This document shows, in pieces, positions 1 through 7,177 of a stretch of 7,460 nt of DNA (its first letter is position 1; every line of letters starts with the position of its first letter). The notes under the pieces are model-generated. The model was given only the letters and a program-made list of their open reading frames with translations, ran no database searches and was not told the DNA's origin. Source of the DNA: Thermoplasmata archaeon (GTDB taxonomy: Archaea > Thermoplasmatota > E2 > DHVEG-1); contig QMTB01000072.1 of assembly GCA_003649845.1 (NCBI GenBank), positions 1 through 7,460 on the forward strand, given 5' to 3'. A program made the position numbers and the translations under genes.

Positions 1-1
1 A

Positions 2-1405
2 CCAAAATATGGAATATGGTTCTGGGTACATACAATCTACTCCTATGTTTTATTCACTGTAGGTAGTGTAATGATAATAGTAAATGCAATCTTATCGCCT
101 TCTATATATAGAAAACGTTCTATAATGTTGACAATAGCGACACTTACACCATGGGTTGGTAAAATATCTTATGTTTTTGGTGTTATAACCATAGATATTT
201 CCCCGCTTTATTTTGTGATTTCAATGGTCTTCATGTTAATAGCATTATATAGATATAGATTGATAGAGATACTACCAATGGCAAGAGAAGAAATCATTGA
301 GATGATGGATGATGCTCTTGTTGTTTTAGATGAAGATAACAATATTATAGATATCAATCCTTCAATGGAGAGTTTTCTAAATTTATCCAAGAGAGAAGTT
401 ATAGGTTCAAATATAGAGAAGATCTTTAAGGATTACCCTGAGATAATTGATCTATTCCAATCAAATAAGGATTTTGAGAAGAGGATATTTACTAGAGAGA
501 TTAATGGTCAAAGAAAACACTATTCTGCTAAACTCATGTTAATAACTGATCCTTCAAATAATATCTTAGGTAAACTGATAAGTGTACACGATATAACTGA
601 TGTTAAAGAAGCAGAAGAATATGCAAAAGAACAAGAAAAGAAATTGAGAGTGCTAAATAAAACTTTAGAAGAGAAAGTAAAGGAGAGGACAAAGGATATA
701 GAGAAACTGTTAGAGGAAAAAGATTTGTTTATACATCAACTAGGTCATGATCTTAAAACACCTCTTACACCATTAATAACACTTCTCCCAATTATAAGGG
801 AGAGAGTAGATGATCCAACTACAAAAGAACTATTAGATACAACTATACAGAGTGCAAATTATATGAAAGATTTGGTACTAAAAACTCTTCGACTAGCTAA
901 ACTAAATATGCCATCGATGACAATTAATCGAGAAAAGATAGATTTATCAGAAGAAGTGAATAAAATTCTAGAGAGGAATAAAACAATCCTCGAGGAACAT
1001 AACATAGAGGTTAAAAATTTACTGGATAAAGATATAACTGTAGAGGCAGATAAAGTATATCTAGATGAATTATTTGAAAACCTACTTGATAATGCAGTAA
1101 AGTTTACACCAGATGGAGGAAAAATTATAATTAAAGCAGAGAAAAGGAGGGATAATGAGATTAAAATCGCTATTCAAGATACAGGTATAGGTATGACAGA
1201 GGAGCAGATAAAAAAGATTTTTGATGAATTCTATAAAGCAGATGAATCTAGACATGATCTAGATTCCAGCGGATTAGGTCTTAGTATAGCTAAACGTATA
1301 GTGGAGAAACATGGTGGTAAAATATGGGCAGAGAGTCCAGGATTAAATAAAGGATCTACATTCTATTTCACCTTGCCGATTAAAGATTCATTGAAGAATA
1401 TCTAG
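2..1405 (+). CDS. 7TM-PAS sensor histidine kinase, 5'-truncated by the window edge
   Basis: This is a membrane sensor kinase that autophosphorylates on His and passes phosphate to a response regulator. The frame is open from base 2, so the gene starts upstream; the Met at base 71 lies inside a hydrophobic region and is unlikely to be the start. Numbering from that Met: the remaining membrane helices of a HisKA_7TM-type domain run to about residue 60 (WFWVHTIYSY just before it, then TPWVGKISYVFG). A PAS domain follows at about 72-178, then a charged coiled coil at about 178-218. The H-box GHDLKTPL carries the probable phospho-acceptor His226. The ATPase domain has the N-box (N337, N341), G1 DTGIGM (370-375), F-box FDEFYKA and G2 SGLGLS (400-405), so all catalytic motifs are intact. 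The 7TM-PAS-HisKA-HATPase order is common in euryarchaeal kinases. The signal is unknown and no response regulator is visible here. The gene faces the sulfation operon convergently. Confidence 0.93.
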   Translation, partial: PKYGIWFWVHTIYSYVLFTVGSVMIIVNAILSPSIYRKRSIMLTIATLTPWVGKISYVFGVITIDISPLYFVISMVFMLIALYRYRLIEILPMAREEIIEMMDDALVVLDEDNNIIDINPSMESFLNLSKREVIGSNIEKIFKDYPEIIDLFQSNKDFEKRIFTREINGQRKHYSAKLMLITDPSNNILGKLISVHDITDVKEAEEYAKEQEKKLRVLNKTLEEKVKERTKDIEKLLEEKDLFIHQLGHDLKTPLTPLITLLPIIRERVDDPTTKELLDTTIQSANYMKDLVLKTLRLAKLNMPSMTINREKIDLSEEVNKILERNKTILEEHNIEVKNLLDKDITVEADKVYLDELFENLLDNAVKFTPDGGKIIIKAEKRRDNEIKIAIQDTGIGMTEEQIKKIFDEFYKADESRHDLDSSGLGLSIAKRIVEKHGGKIWAESPGLNKGSTFYFTLPIKDSLKNI

Positions 1406-1450
1406 GAAGAATCTGCTCTGTGGTACAGTAGATAAATTGTCTTTAAAATA

Positions 1451-1498
1451 TCTATTTTTGGTAGAGATTCCTAAGTTTTAGTTTAGTCTTTTAATTTA
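1451..1498 (+). terminator. Possible T-rich terminator region after the histidine kinase
   Basis: The 85-base convergent gap contains a TATTTTTGG run (about 1454-1460) and a T-rich block at 1476-1498 with several runs of three to four T on the + strand. Archaeal RNA polymerase commonly terminates at oligo-T tracts without a strong hairpin, so this is a plausible stop for kinase transcripts. Only a weak 4-bp hairpin (CTGT/ACAG) is visible nearby, at about 1420-1430. The minus strand of the gap has only short T runs, so the end of the operon transcript is not obvious. The gap holds nothing else that I can recognise. Confidence 0.3.
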
Positions 1499-2372
1499 AG
1501 AGTAAGACAGAGTGTTTTGATTTCTCTACTATCTTCCTTTTAACATTTCTTATAGGTAAACCTAGTTTTCCTCTTTGTTTTTTCTCTCTCCCTATTACTA
1601 TTAACCTAGGGTTTATTTCATTGGCTTTTTTTATAACCTCATTCTCAAATCTTCCTTGGATAAGCTCTGCGGTTATTCCTTTCTCTCTCATTTTATTAAC
1701 AAAGTTTCTACCTGATAAAAGAAGGGTGTCTCTATCTTTAGAATATCTAGAACCTTTTTCATCAACTTCAACTGTATCCTCTGTATCAACGATGTATAGA
1801 ATATGTAGTTTCCAGCCTAATAACTTGGATAAAATCAGGCTTATATTTGGAACTTTTTTATTAGGAGCTAGATTAGAACAAACACCTAATAATATATCTC
1901 TAGGGGCTTCCTCTGTATCCTCTGTTTCAATCCATACAGGTATCTTGAGAGTATCAATTAACCTATAGTTTAGTAAACAGGCTTTTTGATAACCTATTAT
2001 AACTAGATCATAGCTATGATGTTTAACTTCTGATAGTATAACATCGCTGAATTCACCATATAATACTTTTTTATCAAAATAAATTGTATAATTTTTTAAT
2101 AGTTTATTCGCTTCTTCGAAAACTATTAAATCCGCGGTTTCTCTCTCTTTTTTAATCACTTCTTTTTGAGTTTCTGTTTTATCTAAAAAAGGTAGATATG
2201 TTTCCAATAATTTCTCGGTTTTATGTAAGGTTTTCTCTTCCATTATATAGGCAATAGTTAGATTACTTTGAAAAATTTCAGCTAATTCTAAACCTCTTTT
2301 AATGACTTTTTTTGAATAGAACTCTGAGGATATAGGCACTAATATTTTTTTAAATAATCTATCATTATTCAT
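1491..2372 (-). CDS. Tandem UspA-domain protein, last gene of the operon
   Basis: This 293-residue soluble protein is built of two universal-stress-protein folds. Domain 1 is about residues 7-150 (KKILVPISS ... DLVIIGY ... IPVWIET) and domain 2 about 157-293 (RDILLGVCS ... RLIVIGRE ... HSVLLLN). The Usp nucleotide motif G-x2-G-x9-G-S/T is degraded in both halves: G127 and G261 remain but the following glycines do not align, so ATP binding is doubtful. The frame extends upstream to base 2429, but the ATG at 2372 is the better start. It overlaps the transporter stop as ATGA and has an AGGAG site 10 bases upstream (2387-2383). Usp domains often accompany or are fused to ion and anion transporters, so a regulatory role for the SLC13 carrier is a reasonable inference. 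A general stress role is the alternative. Confidence 0.88.
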   Translation of the reverse strand: MNNDRLFKKILVPISSEFYSKKVIKRGLELAEIFQSNLTIAYIMEEKTLHKTEKLLETYLPFLDKTETQKEVIKKERETADLIVFEEANKLLKNYTIYFDKKVLYGEFSDVILSEVKHHSYDLVIIGYQKACLLNYRLIDTLKIPVWIETEDTEEAPRDILLGVCSNLAPNKKVPNISLILSKLLGWKLHILYIVDTEDTVEVDEKGSRYSKDRDTLLLSGRNFVNKMREKGITAELIQGRFENEVIKKANEINPRLIVIGREKKQRGKLGLPIRNVKRKIVEKSKHSVLLLN

Positions 2373-3808
2373 AATCCAAGTACTCCTCTCCAGTATATTA
2401 GAGCTATTGTATAGATAATTATAACACATGCAATATTTGCAAATACACCTGCTTTTAGTAGATCACGCATAGATAGATAACCTGATGAATAAGCTATAGC
2501 ATTTGCGGGTGTAGCTATAATAAACATGAAGGCAAAACCACCTGATAGAGCAATAAGCATAGATGCTAGAAGAGGGGATATTGATGGTAATTCATATGCT
2601 AGAGATATACCGATTGGTAGGAGAACTGCTACAGCACCTGTATTGGACATAACATTTGTTAGAATAACCGTTACTAGTATGATACCTAGAATTATAAAAA
2701 AAGGGTTTCCTCTCATAAAGGTAAGCATAGTTTGCGCTATCCATCCACCTGCACCTGTTTCTTCTAAACCTACACCGAGAGTTATTGCCCCACCATACAT
2801 AAGTATAATACCCCATGGAAGACGTTGTTCAACATCCTTCCAAGATATACATTTAGTAAGAAATAATAGGAAACTACCTAATAAAGCAATCCCTGCTAAA
2901 CCAAAATCAGAGTTTGAAAAGAGAAACCAGAGTATAATGGTAAATAATAGTATACCTGCTGTTTTAACTTCATCTCTATTTATAGAACCTTGAGCTGCAA
3001 GTTGTTCTTCTATCTTTTTTTTTGCAAGTGATATGTCTAATACTTCTATTGGGAAAACTATTTGCAATAAAAACCATACAACTGGTATGGCGATTAAAAC
3101 TATAGGTACTGCATATATCATCCATTGCATAAAAGATATATTTATACCATGATTTGAAAGTATACCAACTGTTAGAGGATTCCTTGCACCACCTACCAGT
3201 GTACCTAAGCTGCCAATAGAAGAGCCATATGCTACACTGAGCATACTTATTTTACCGAAATTACTCTCTTTAGGTATAACACGCATTGCTAGAAGTATAG
3301 ATGTTATAATAGGTAAAAATAATGCTGCTACTCCATGTCCGGGGATGATAAATGATAGTAGAGCAGAGGAGAATATAATTCCAAAAGTAAAAATTCTAGG
3401 ATTGTTTTCAAAACGTTTCAGGAAACCTAAAGCTATTCTTCTATGTAAACCTTGTTTTTCAATTGCTCCAGCTATAATAAAAGCACCGATTAAGAAAAAT
3501 ACAGCTTGATTTCCAAAGGAGGAAAAAACTTTATCAGCAGGTATTAAACCAAGCATAGGTTGAAGAATCATTATAAGTATACCTGTAGCTGGGAGAGGTA
3601 TAGGTTCAGTGATCCATAACATCGCAGCCATTATGAGGATACCAATCATGATCTGCGAGTTTCTTGTGAGACCATAAGATGGAGGGAGATAGATGGATAA
3701 TAGGAGTATAACAAATGCAAATATTAAAGAAAAAATATCTTGTTTTTTAATATCGGAAGGTTCATTTAAACTATGTGTCATCCCATCAATCAAGAGTATA
3801 AACCTCAT
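2369..3808 (-). CDS. SLC13/DASS-family anion transporter, probable sulfate uptake
   Basis: This 479-residue polytopic membrane protein has roughly 11-12 hydrophobic helices. Family marks are TEPIPLPATG (67-76), FGNQAVFFLIGAF (98-110), the C-terminal-repeat SNT motif (388-390, followed by GAVAVLLPIG) and the ATPANAIAYSSG hairpin (432-443). DASS proteins use Na+ to import sulfate, di/tricarboxylates or phosphate. Sulfate is inferred here because the gene sits directly behind sat, cysC and a sulfotransferase. The first-repeat copies of the motifs deviate: PGH (156-158) stands where SNT is usual, and GGARNP (206-211) replaces the usual GTPPN. The substrate or coupling ion may therefore differ from characterised members. 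The ATG at 3808 is 14 bases after the sulfotransferase stop, with GGAGG 23 bases upstream behind a small hairpin. An internal ATG at 3781 is an alternative but lacks a clear ribosome site. Confidence 0.9.
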   Translation of the reverse strand: MRFILLIDGMTHSLNEPSDIKKQDIFSLIFAFVILLLSIYLPPSYGLTRNSQIMIGILIMAAMLWITEPIPLPATGILIMILQPMLGLIPADKVFSSFGNQAVFFLIGAFIIAGAIEKQGLHRRIALGFLKRFENNPRIFTFGIIFSSALLSFIIPGHGVAALFLPIITSILLAMRVIPKESNFGKISMLSVAYGSSIGSLGTLVGGARNPLTVGILSNHGINISFMQWMIYAVPIVLIAIPVVWFLLQIVFPIEVLDISLAKKKIEEQLAAQGSINRDEVKTAGILLFTIILWFLFSNSDFGLAGIALLGSFLLFLTKCISWKDVEQRLPWGIILMYGGAITLGVGLEETGAGGWIAQTMLTFMRGNPFFIILGIILVTVILTNVMSNTGAVAVLLPIGISLAYELPSISPLLASMLIALSGGFAFMFIIATPANAIAYSSGYLSMRDLLKAGVFANIACVIIIYTIALIYWRGVLGL

Positions 3809-3838
3809 ACTGTTTTTTAGCGTTACGCTATCCTCCTC
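3809..3838 (-). promoter_or_regulatory. Long-spaced Shine-Dalgarno with intervening hairpin before the transporter start
   Basis: On the minus strand GAGGAGG (3838-3832) is the only good ribosome site before the transporter ATG, but GGAGG is 23 bases away. Between them lies a 5-bp hairpin, TAGCG-TAA-CGCTA (3830-3818), whose three-base loop is exactly the TAA stop codon of the sulfotransferase gene. Folding would reduce the effective spacing to about 10 bases, which is normal. Translation of the upstream gene to its stop would melt the stem, so the site could couple or tune the two genes. The sequence elements are seen directly; the function is inference. Confidence 0.4.
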
Positions 3839-4401
3839 TGTCTATATAGACGTCTATCAACACTTTGAACCATAGCATCAACATCTGCATCTTCACATCC
3901 TATAAAAGAAGTAATTTCCTCCATATAGGGTCTTGGATCTAAGATAATCTCATTATAGTTTACAAAGAGGATATCAACATCTTCTCTCTCAATCATCATC
4001 TTCTTAACCGTAGAATTAAGATGTAGAAATGCCCTTCTAGTTTCCTCTCTATCCTTATCTTTACCTCCCATCATCTTCTCCATGGAGTCAAGTATCTCTT
4101 CGATGTCTCGTTCAGAATAGATAACCTTATATCTACCAGTAGGCAGAAATTTTAATCCATAAGCAGTTATTTTAATGAAGATACCGCGATATTTCTCAAA
4201 TGGAAATGTACCCTCCATAAGTCGATTGATTATCTTCCCTCCTTCTAATTCAAAATAGCCTTTTGGATTATTTTCATCAGGTTTACGACTTTCATCAAAT
4301 GCTATTGGAAAACCTCCAGCATATAGAGCTTGCATAAGCATAGAAGTACCAGATCGCTCTAATCCAGATACAATATAATTATATTCAGGGTTTAACTTCA
4401 T
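3823..4401 (-). CDS. Small P-loop sulfotransferase (PAPS-dependent)
   Basis: This 192-residue cytosolic protein resembles the compact prokaryotic sulfotransferase-family proteins. The N-terminal SGLERSGTSM (12-21) is the 5'-phosphosulfate-binding loop of sulfotransferases. DENNPKGYFE (42-51) is a motif I associate with this subfamily. YKVIYSERDIEEILDS (91-106) matches the 3'-phosphate-binding region, with Arg98 and Ser106 in the usual R-x7-S spacing. The tail VDRRLYRQRR is also typical. It would transfer sulfate from PAPS to a hydroxyl or amine and release PAP. The acceptor (glycan, lipid, protein or small molecule) cannot be read from the sequence. The absence of a signal peptide or membrane helix points to a cytoplasmic substrate or precursor. 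The ATG at 4401 has GAGGG 7 bases upstream, 21 bases after the cysC stop. Catalytic activity is inferred, since many members of this family are uncharacterised. Confidence 0.85.
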   Translation of the reverse strand: MKLNPEYNYIVSGLERSGTSMLMQALYAGGFPIAFDESRKPDENNPKGYFELEGGKIINRLMEGTFPFEKYRGIFIKITAYGLKFLPTGRYKVIYSERDIEEILDSMEKMMGGKDKDREETRRAFLHLNSTVKKMMIEREDVDILFVNYNEIILDPRPYMEEITSFIGCEDADVDAMVQSVDRRLYRQRRIA

Positions 4402-4422
4402 AATATATCCCTCTTCATTTTT

Positions 4423-5031
4423 TTATCCATGGAGGTATCCTAATTCCTCCATTTTTTTAATAACTCTATTCACGCTTTCCTCAATGGTTTCTTTATCTGT
4501 TTCAATTATCAACTCTGGATTCTCTGGAGGTTCATAGGGTGCATCTATACCTGTGAATTCTTTTATCTCTCCCGCTCTAGCTTTCTTATATAATCCTTTT
4601 GGATCCCTCTCCTCACATACTTCAAGAGGAGCTTTTGTATAAATCTCCATGAATCTATCTTTTAATAGAGATCTACAGAAGTTTCTATCCCTCCTATAAG
4701 GTGAGATGAATGCAGTGAGTGTTATAACCCCTGCATCTGCAAAGAGATTTGCAACCTCTGAGATGCGACGTATATTTTCAGCTCTATCCTCTGGTGTAAA
4801 TCCAAGGTCTTTATTCAATCCATGTCGAATGTTATCTCCATCTAATACATATGTTAGTTTTCCTCTTTCATGTAATTTATATGCTACTTCATTTGCAAGT
4901 GTTGACTTACCTGATCCAGATAGGCCTGTAAACCATAATACAACTCCTTTCTGATCCAATAGTTTCTCTCTTTCTTCTCTAGATACCTTGTGGGCATGCC
5001 ATGTTATGTTAGTTGCTTTTTGTTTTCTCAT
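4423..5031 (-). CDS. cysC: Adenylylsulfate (APS) kinase
   Basis: This enzyme phosphorylates APS at the 3'-hydroxyl with ATP to give PAPS, in the cytosol. At 202 residues it is full length for stand-alone CysC. Visible motifs are the Walker A loop GLSGSGKST (36-44), DGDNIRHGL (64-72, APS binding), FISPYRRDR (108-116), and the lid region from KGLYKKARAG (145-154) to FTGIDAPYEPP (159-169). The N-terminus NITWHAHKVSREER is the usual CysC lead-in. All key residues appear present. The ATG at 5031 has GGAGG (5045-5041) 9 bases upstream and follows the DHH gene stop by 18 bases. The protein ends in ELGYLHG, echoing the ALGYLD tail of the operon's RHH protein. PAPS made here would feed the sulfotransferase encoded immediately downstream. 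No PAPS reductase is seen in the window. Confidence 0.97.
   Translation of the reverse strand: MRKQKATNITWHAHKVSREEREKLLDQKGVVLWFTGLSGSGKSTLANEVAYKLHERGKLTYVLDGDNIRHGLNKDLGFTPEDRAENIRRISEVANLFADAGVITLTAFISPYRRDRNFCRSLLKDRFMEIYTKAPLEVCEERDPKGLYKKARAGEIKEFTGIDAPYEPPENPELIIETDKETIEESVNRVIKKMEELGYLHG
4429..4458 (+). other. Inverted repeat followed by seven T, antisense to the end of cysC
   Basis: On the + strand ATGGAGG (4429-4435) pairs perfectly with CCTCCAT (4446-4452) across a 10-base loop and runs directly into TTTTTTT (4452-4458). It has the shape of an intrinsic terminator, but only for antisense transcription. On the coding strand the same bases encode the cysC C-terminus (MEELGYLH), with the A-tract before the stem. 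Chance within a coding sequence is quite possible. Confidence 0.25.
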
Positions 5032-5049
5032 AGATTTTTTCCTCCTTTT

Positions 5050-6033
5050 TTAAGATTTAAGATAGGATATCACATCTGATAGAAATAAATCTGTTTTATC
5101 TTTAGGTATAATTGCACCTAAAACTTCTTTTTTACCTCCGCATTTAAAACCGAGGTTTTTCCCTTTTTCAATTAATGGTTTCATATCTTTATCAGTAGTG
5201 CGTACATATAGTTGATCTGAATCTTTGAAGAAACCAGTATTTACAACAACAGTTGGTTTTCCATTACTCCAAGCTATCTTACGTGTAACAGTGGATATGA
5301 TATTATATGGTGTATTCATTTTTTTTATTATAATTCCATTTTTGATTTCTAATGGTTGAGAAATCTGGGATTCTATCTCCTCCTCCAATAGTTTAAGATT
5401 GTCATTCCATCTTTCATTCTCAAGGATTTCTTCCGGCGATTCTATCTCTAGCAACTCCCATGGAGTCTCTTCTACAGCTGTTTTATCTCCCAGTTTATAG
5501 TTTGAATCTAAAAGATATACCATTTTGAGGAGGTCATTAAAAGATAGATTGTTCTCTTTAGAGAAAGTATTTATATGATTCCATATAAGTTTGTTATCCT
5601 TGATTTTCTCTTCATGATCACCTACTACGCCTAATACAGCATATAGATTAACAGGGTTTTTTATATATTCATTGATAATCCAACTTGTTGATGGATATCT
5701 ATTTGGATCTTCTCCTTTTATAATTGGGTTATAATGGAAAACATTTGGTATGATTTTTCCAAGGTGATGATCAAAGATTATTATCTCTTTAGTCTGAGTT
5801 TTTAATTTAACGATGTTTTCCATTGGAAGAGACATATCAAGTATTATAATGAAATCGTAGCCTCTGCATCTTGTTATCTCTTCTTCAGTTAGATAGTAGT
5901 TTCCAAGTGTAGGTGTAGTATTAGCGATATTATTTTTGTCTAGTTTTCTAAGTAGTAAAACAGTTGAAGAGATTCCATCAGCATCCCAGTGATGAATTAT
6001 TAGTCCTTTACCTTCTAGTTGATCTAATTTCAA
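5050..6033 (-). CDS. DHH-family phosphoesterase, candidate PAP (3'-phosphoadenosine 5'-phosphate) phosphatase
   Basis: This 327-residue cytosolic metal-dependent phosphoesterase has DHH and DHHA1 domains and the length of NrnA-type nanoRNase/pAp phosphatases. It is shorter than typical archaeal RecJ-like nucleases. Metal-site motifs, numbered from the chosen start, are HHWDADG (14-20), the Asp in ILDMS (Asp66), FDHH (87-90) and VVGDHEE (136-142, Asp139). In the C-terminal DHHA1 domain the usual GGH is GGK (299-301), so substrate contacts may differ. Lying between sat and cysC and just upstream of a sulfotransferase, it most plausibly hydrolyses PAP to AMP and phosphate, relieving product inhibition. 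Oligonucleotide or cyclic-dinucleotide hydrolysis is the alternative. The start is TTG at 6033, because GAAGGG (6046-6041) lies 7 bases upstream; another TTG at 6039 is only 1 base from that site. No ATG is available nearby. Confidence 0.85.
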   Translation of the reverse strand: MKLDQLEGKGLIIHHWDADGISSTVLLLRKLDKNNIANTTPTLGNYYLTEEEITRCRGYDFIIILDMSLPMENIVKLKTQTKEIIIFDHHLGKIIPNVFHYNPIIKGEDPNRYPSTSWIINEYIKNPVNLYAVLGVVGDHEEKIKDNKLIWNHINTFSKENNLSFNDLLKMVYLLDSNYKLGDKTAVEETPWELLEIESPEEILENERWNDNLKLLEEEIESQISQPLEIKNGIIIKKMNTPYNIISTVTRKIAWSNGKPTVVVNTGFFKDSDQLYVRTTDKDMKPLIEKGKNLGFKCGGKKEVLGAIIPKDKTDLFLSDVISYLKS

Positions 6034-6046
6034 TATCAATCCCTTC
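6034..6046 (-). promoter_or_regulatory. Ribosome binding site that decides a TTG start
   Basis: GAAGGG on the minus strand (6046-6041) overlaps the last base of the sat stop codon (TAG, 6048-6046). It sits 7 bases before the TTG at 6033 and 1 base before the TTG at 6039. Spacing selects the downstream TTG for the DHH gene. A TTG initiator with a non-consensus site would give weaker translation than the neighbours, which use ATG. Confidence 0.55.
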
Positions 6047-7167
6047 TATTCTACAAATGGTTTTTCAAATTGAAGTATTGTATCTGCTACTTCTTTACGC
6101 ATCATATTTTCTGGAGGTCTCTTTCCTTCTTGTAATAGTTTACGTATGTTTTTACCGCTAAATTGAATGTGATCTTCTTCACTATGTGGACAGGTTTTTT
6201 CATTTACAACACCATTACATTTTTTACACCAGGAGAATGATCTGAAGAATATAGGAATAATTCCTAGATCAGGGAATTCTTTGAATATCTCATGTGCATC
6301 ATAAGGTCCATAATAGTTTCCGACACCTGCGTGGTCTCTACCAACTATGAAATGTGTACAACCAAAGTTTTTACGCATAATAGCGTGATGTATTGCTTCT
6401 CTTGGTCCAGCGTATTTCATAGAGGTTCTTAGTATTGCTAATACTGCTCGTTCTTTGAGGTAGTAATGTTTAATTAGCGTTTCATATGATTTTAGTATAA
6501 CCTCGTCTTTAAAATCACCTGTTTTCTTTTTACCTATGATAGGATTTATGAATATTCCATCTGTGAAGGTTAAAGCAGTTTTTTGTACGTATTCATGTCC
6601 TAGATGCGGAGGATTTCGTGTTTGAAATGCAACAATCTCTTTCCAGCCTTTTTCTTTAAATAGAATTCTAGTTTCTATAGGTGTTAGATGGTATTCATCG
6701 AATTCACGTGGTTTAGTTTCAATTAGAGTTATAGGACCTCCTATGAAGCTATCTTTCATATTGAAGATTTGATTTACACCAGGGTGCTCTAAATCTGTTG
6801 TTCCATATATTTCGCGAGCTAGAAGATGTTTATCATATCTATATATCTCCTCTATATCTAGTGTAGCATGTAAACCTGTTTCCTCGTTTGTAAGTAGAAT
6901 GGTGTCTCCTTCTTTCAATCCATTGAGATTTAAATCTAGAAGTATTGGAATAGTCCAAGGTATATCATTAGTAAGGCGTTTATGGTGAACAACTGCATCA
7001 AGATCGTTATAGCATAGAAAGCCTGTTAAAGGGGAGAATACACCATTAGCTATATTTATTACATCTTCTGCTGTTGTTGTAGAAACTTTGAATTCGGGTA
7101 TCTCTTGTAAATCTACTGATTTAGATGTACGTCTATTTATCAATATGTTACCATGCGGTCTGGGCAT
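6046..7167 (-). CDS. sat: Sulfate adenylyltransferase (ATP sulfurylase)
   Basis: This enzyme makes APS and pyrophosphate from ATP and sulfate, the entry step of sulfate activation. At 373 residues it has the single-polypeptide, homo-oligomeric Sat form, unlike the CysDN type. An N-terminal PUA-like domain (about 1-160) is followed by the catalytic domain with QTRNPPHLGHE (182-192, the HxxH nucleotide loop), RTSMKYAGPREAIHHA (247-262) and GRDHAGVG (276-283). A C-terminal zinc-binding set C314-x2-C317-x8-C326-x-H328 is intact, as in archaeal and chemolithotroph Sat. No APS kinase-like extension is present; that function is the separate cysC gene. The ATG at 7167 has GAGG 8 bases upstream (7179-7176), overlapping the stop of the RHH gene, which implies coupled translation. 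With no aprAB or dsr genes in view, a role in PAPS synthesis is favoured over dissimilatory sulfate reduction. Confidence 0.97.
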   Translation of the reverse strand: MPRPHGNILINRRTSKSVDLQEIPEFKVSTTTAEDVINIANGVFSPLTGFLCYNDLDAVVHHKRLTNDIPWTIPILLDLNLNGLKEGDTILLTNEETGLHATLDIEEIYRYDKHLLAREIYGTTDLEHPGVNQIFNMKDSFIGGPITLIETKPREFDEYHLTPIETRILFKEKGWKEIVAFQTRNPPHLGHEYVQKTALTFTDGIFINPIIGKKKTGDFKDEVILKSYETLIKHYYLKERAVLAILRTSMKYAGPREAIHHAIMRKNFGCTHFIVGRDHAGVGNYYGPYDAHEIFKEFPDLGIIPIFFRSFSWCKKCNGVVNEKTCPHSEEDHIQFSGKNIRKLLQEGKRPPENMMRKEVADTILQFEKPFVE

Positions 7168-7177
7168 ATCTATCGCC

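Noticed and set aside
2..1405. The histidine kinase as the sensor that controls the sulfation operon
   Set aside because: It is on the opposite strand, convergent with the operon and separated by a T-rich gap, and no response regulator is visible. Proximity alone does not support a link.
1406..1490. Small RNA or extra gene in the convergent gap
   Set aside because: Only 85 bases are available, with weak 4-6 bp pairings, no promoter-like element and no credible start with a ribosome site. A terminator region is the simpler reading.
2373..2429. Longer N-terminus for the Usp protein (start at 2429)
   Set aside because: It would overlap the transporter gene by about 60 bases and adds residues that do not fit the Usp fold. 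The ATG at 2372 has a good AGGAG site and the classic ATGA overlap.
2526..2993. 155-codon open frame on the + strand opposite the transporter gene
   Set aside because: It lies wholly antisense to a well-supported SLC13 gene, its product is basic and low in recognisable motifs, and no ribosome site or promoter is evident. It is a shadow frame, as are the other small frames opposite sat, cysC, the Usp gene and the kinase.
6046..7167. Sat as part of dissimilatory sulfate reduction or sulfur oxidation
   Set aside because: No apr, dsr, qmo or pyrophosphatase genes accompany it here. The adjacent APS kinase and sulfotransferase point to PAPS use instead. This applies only to what the window shows.
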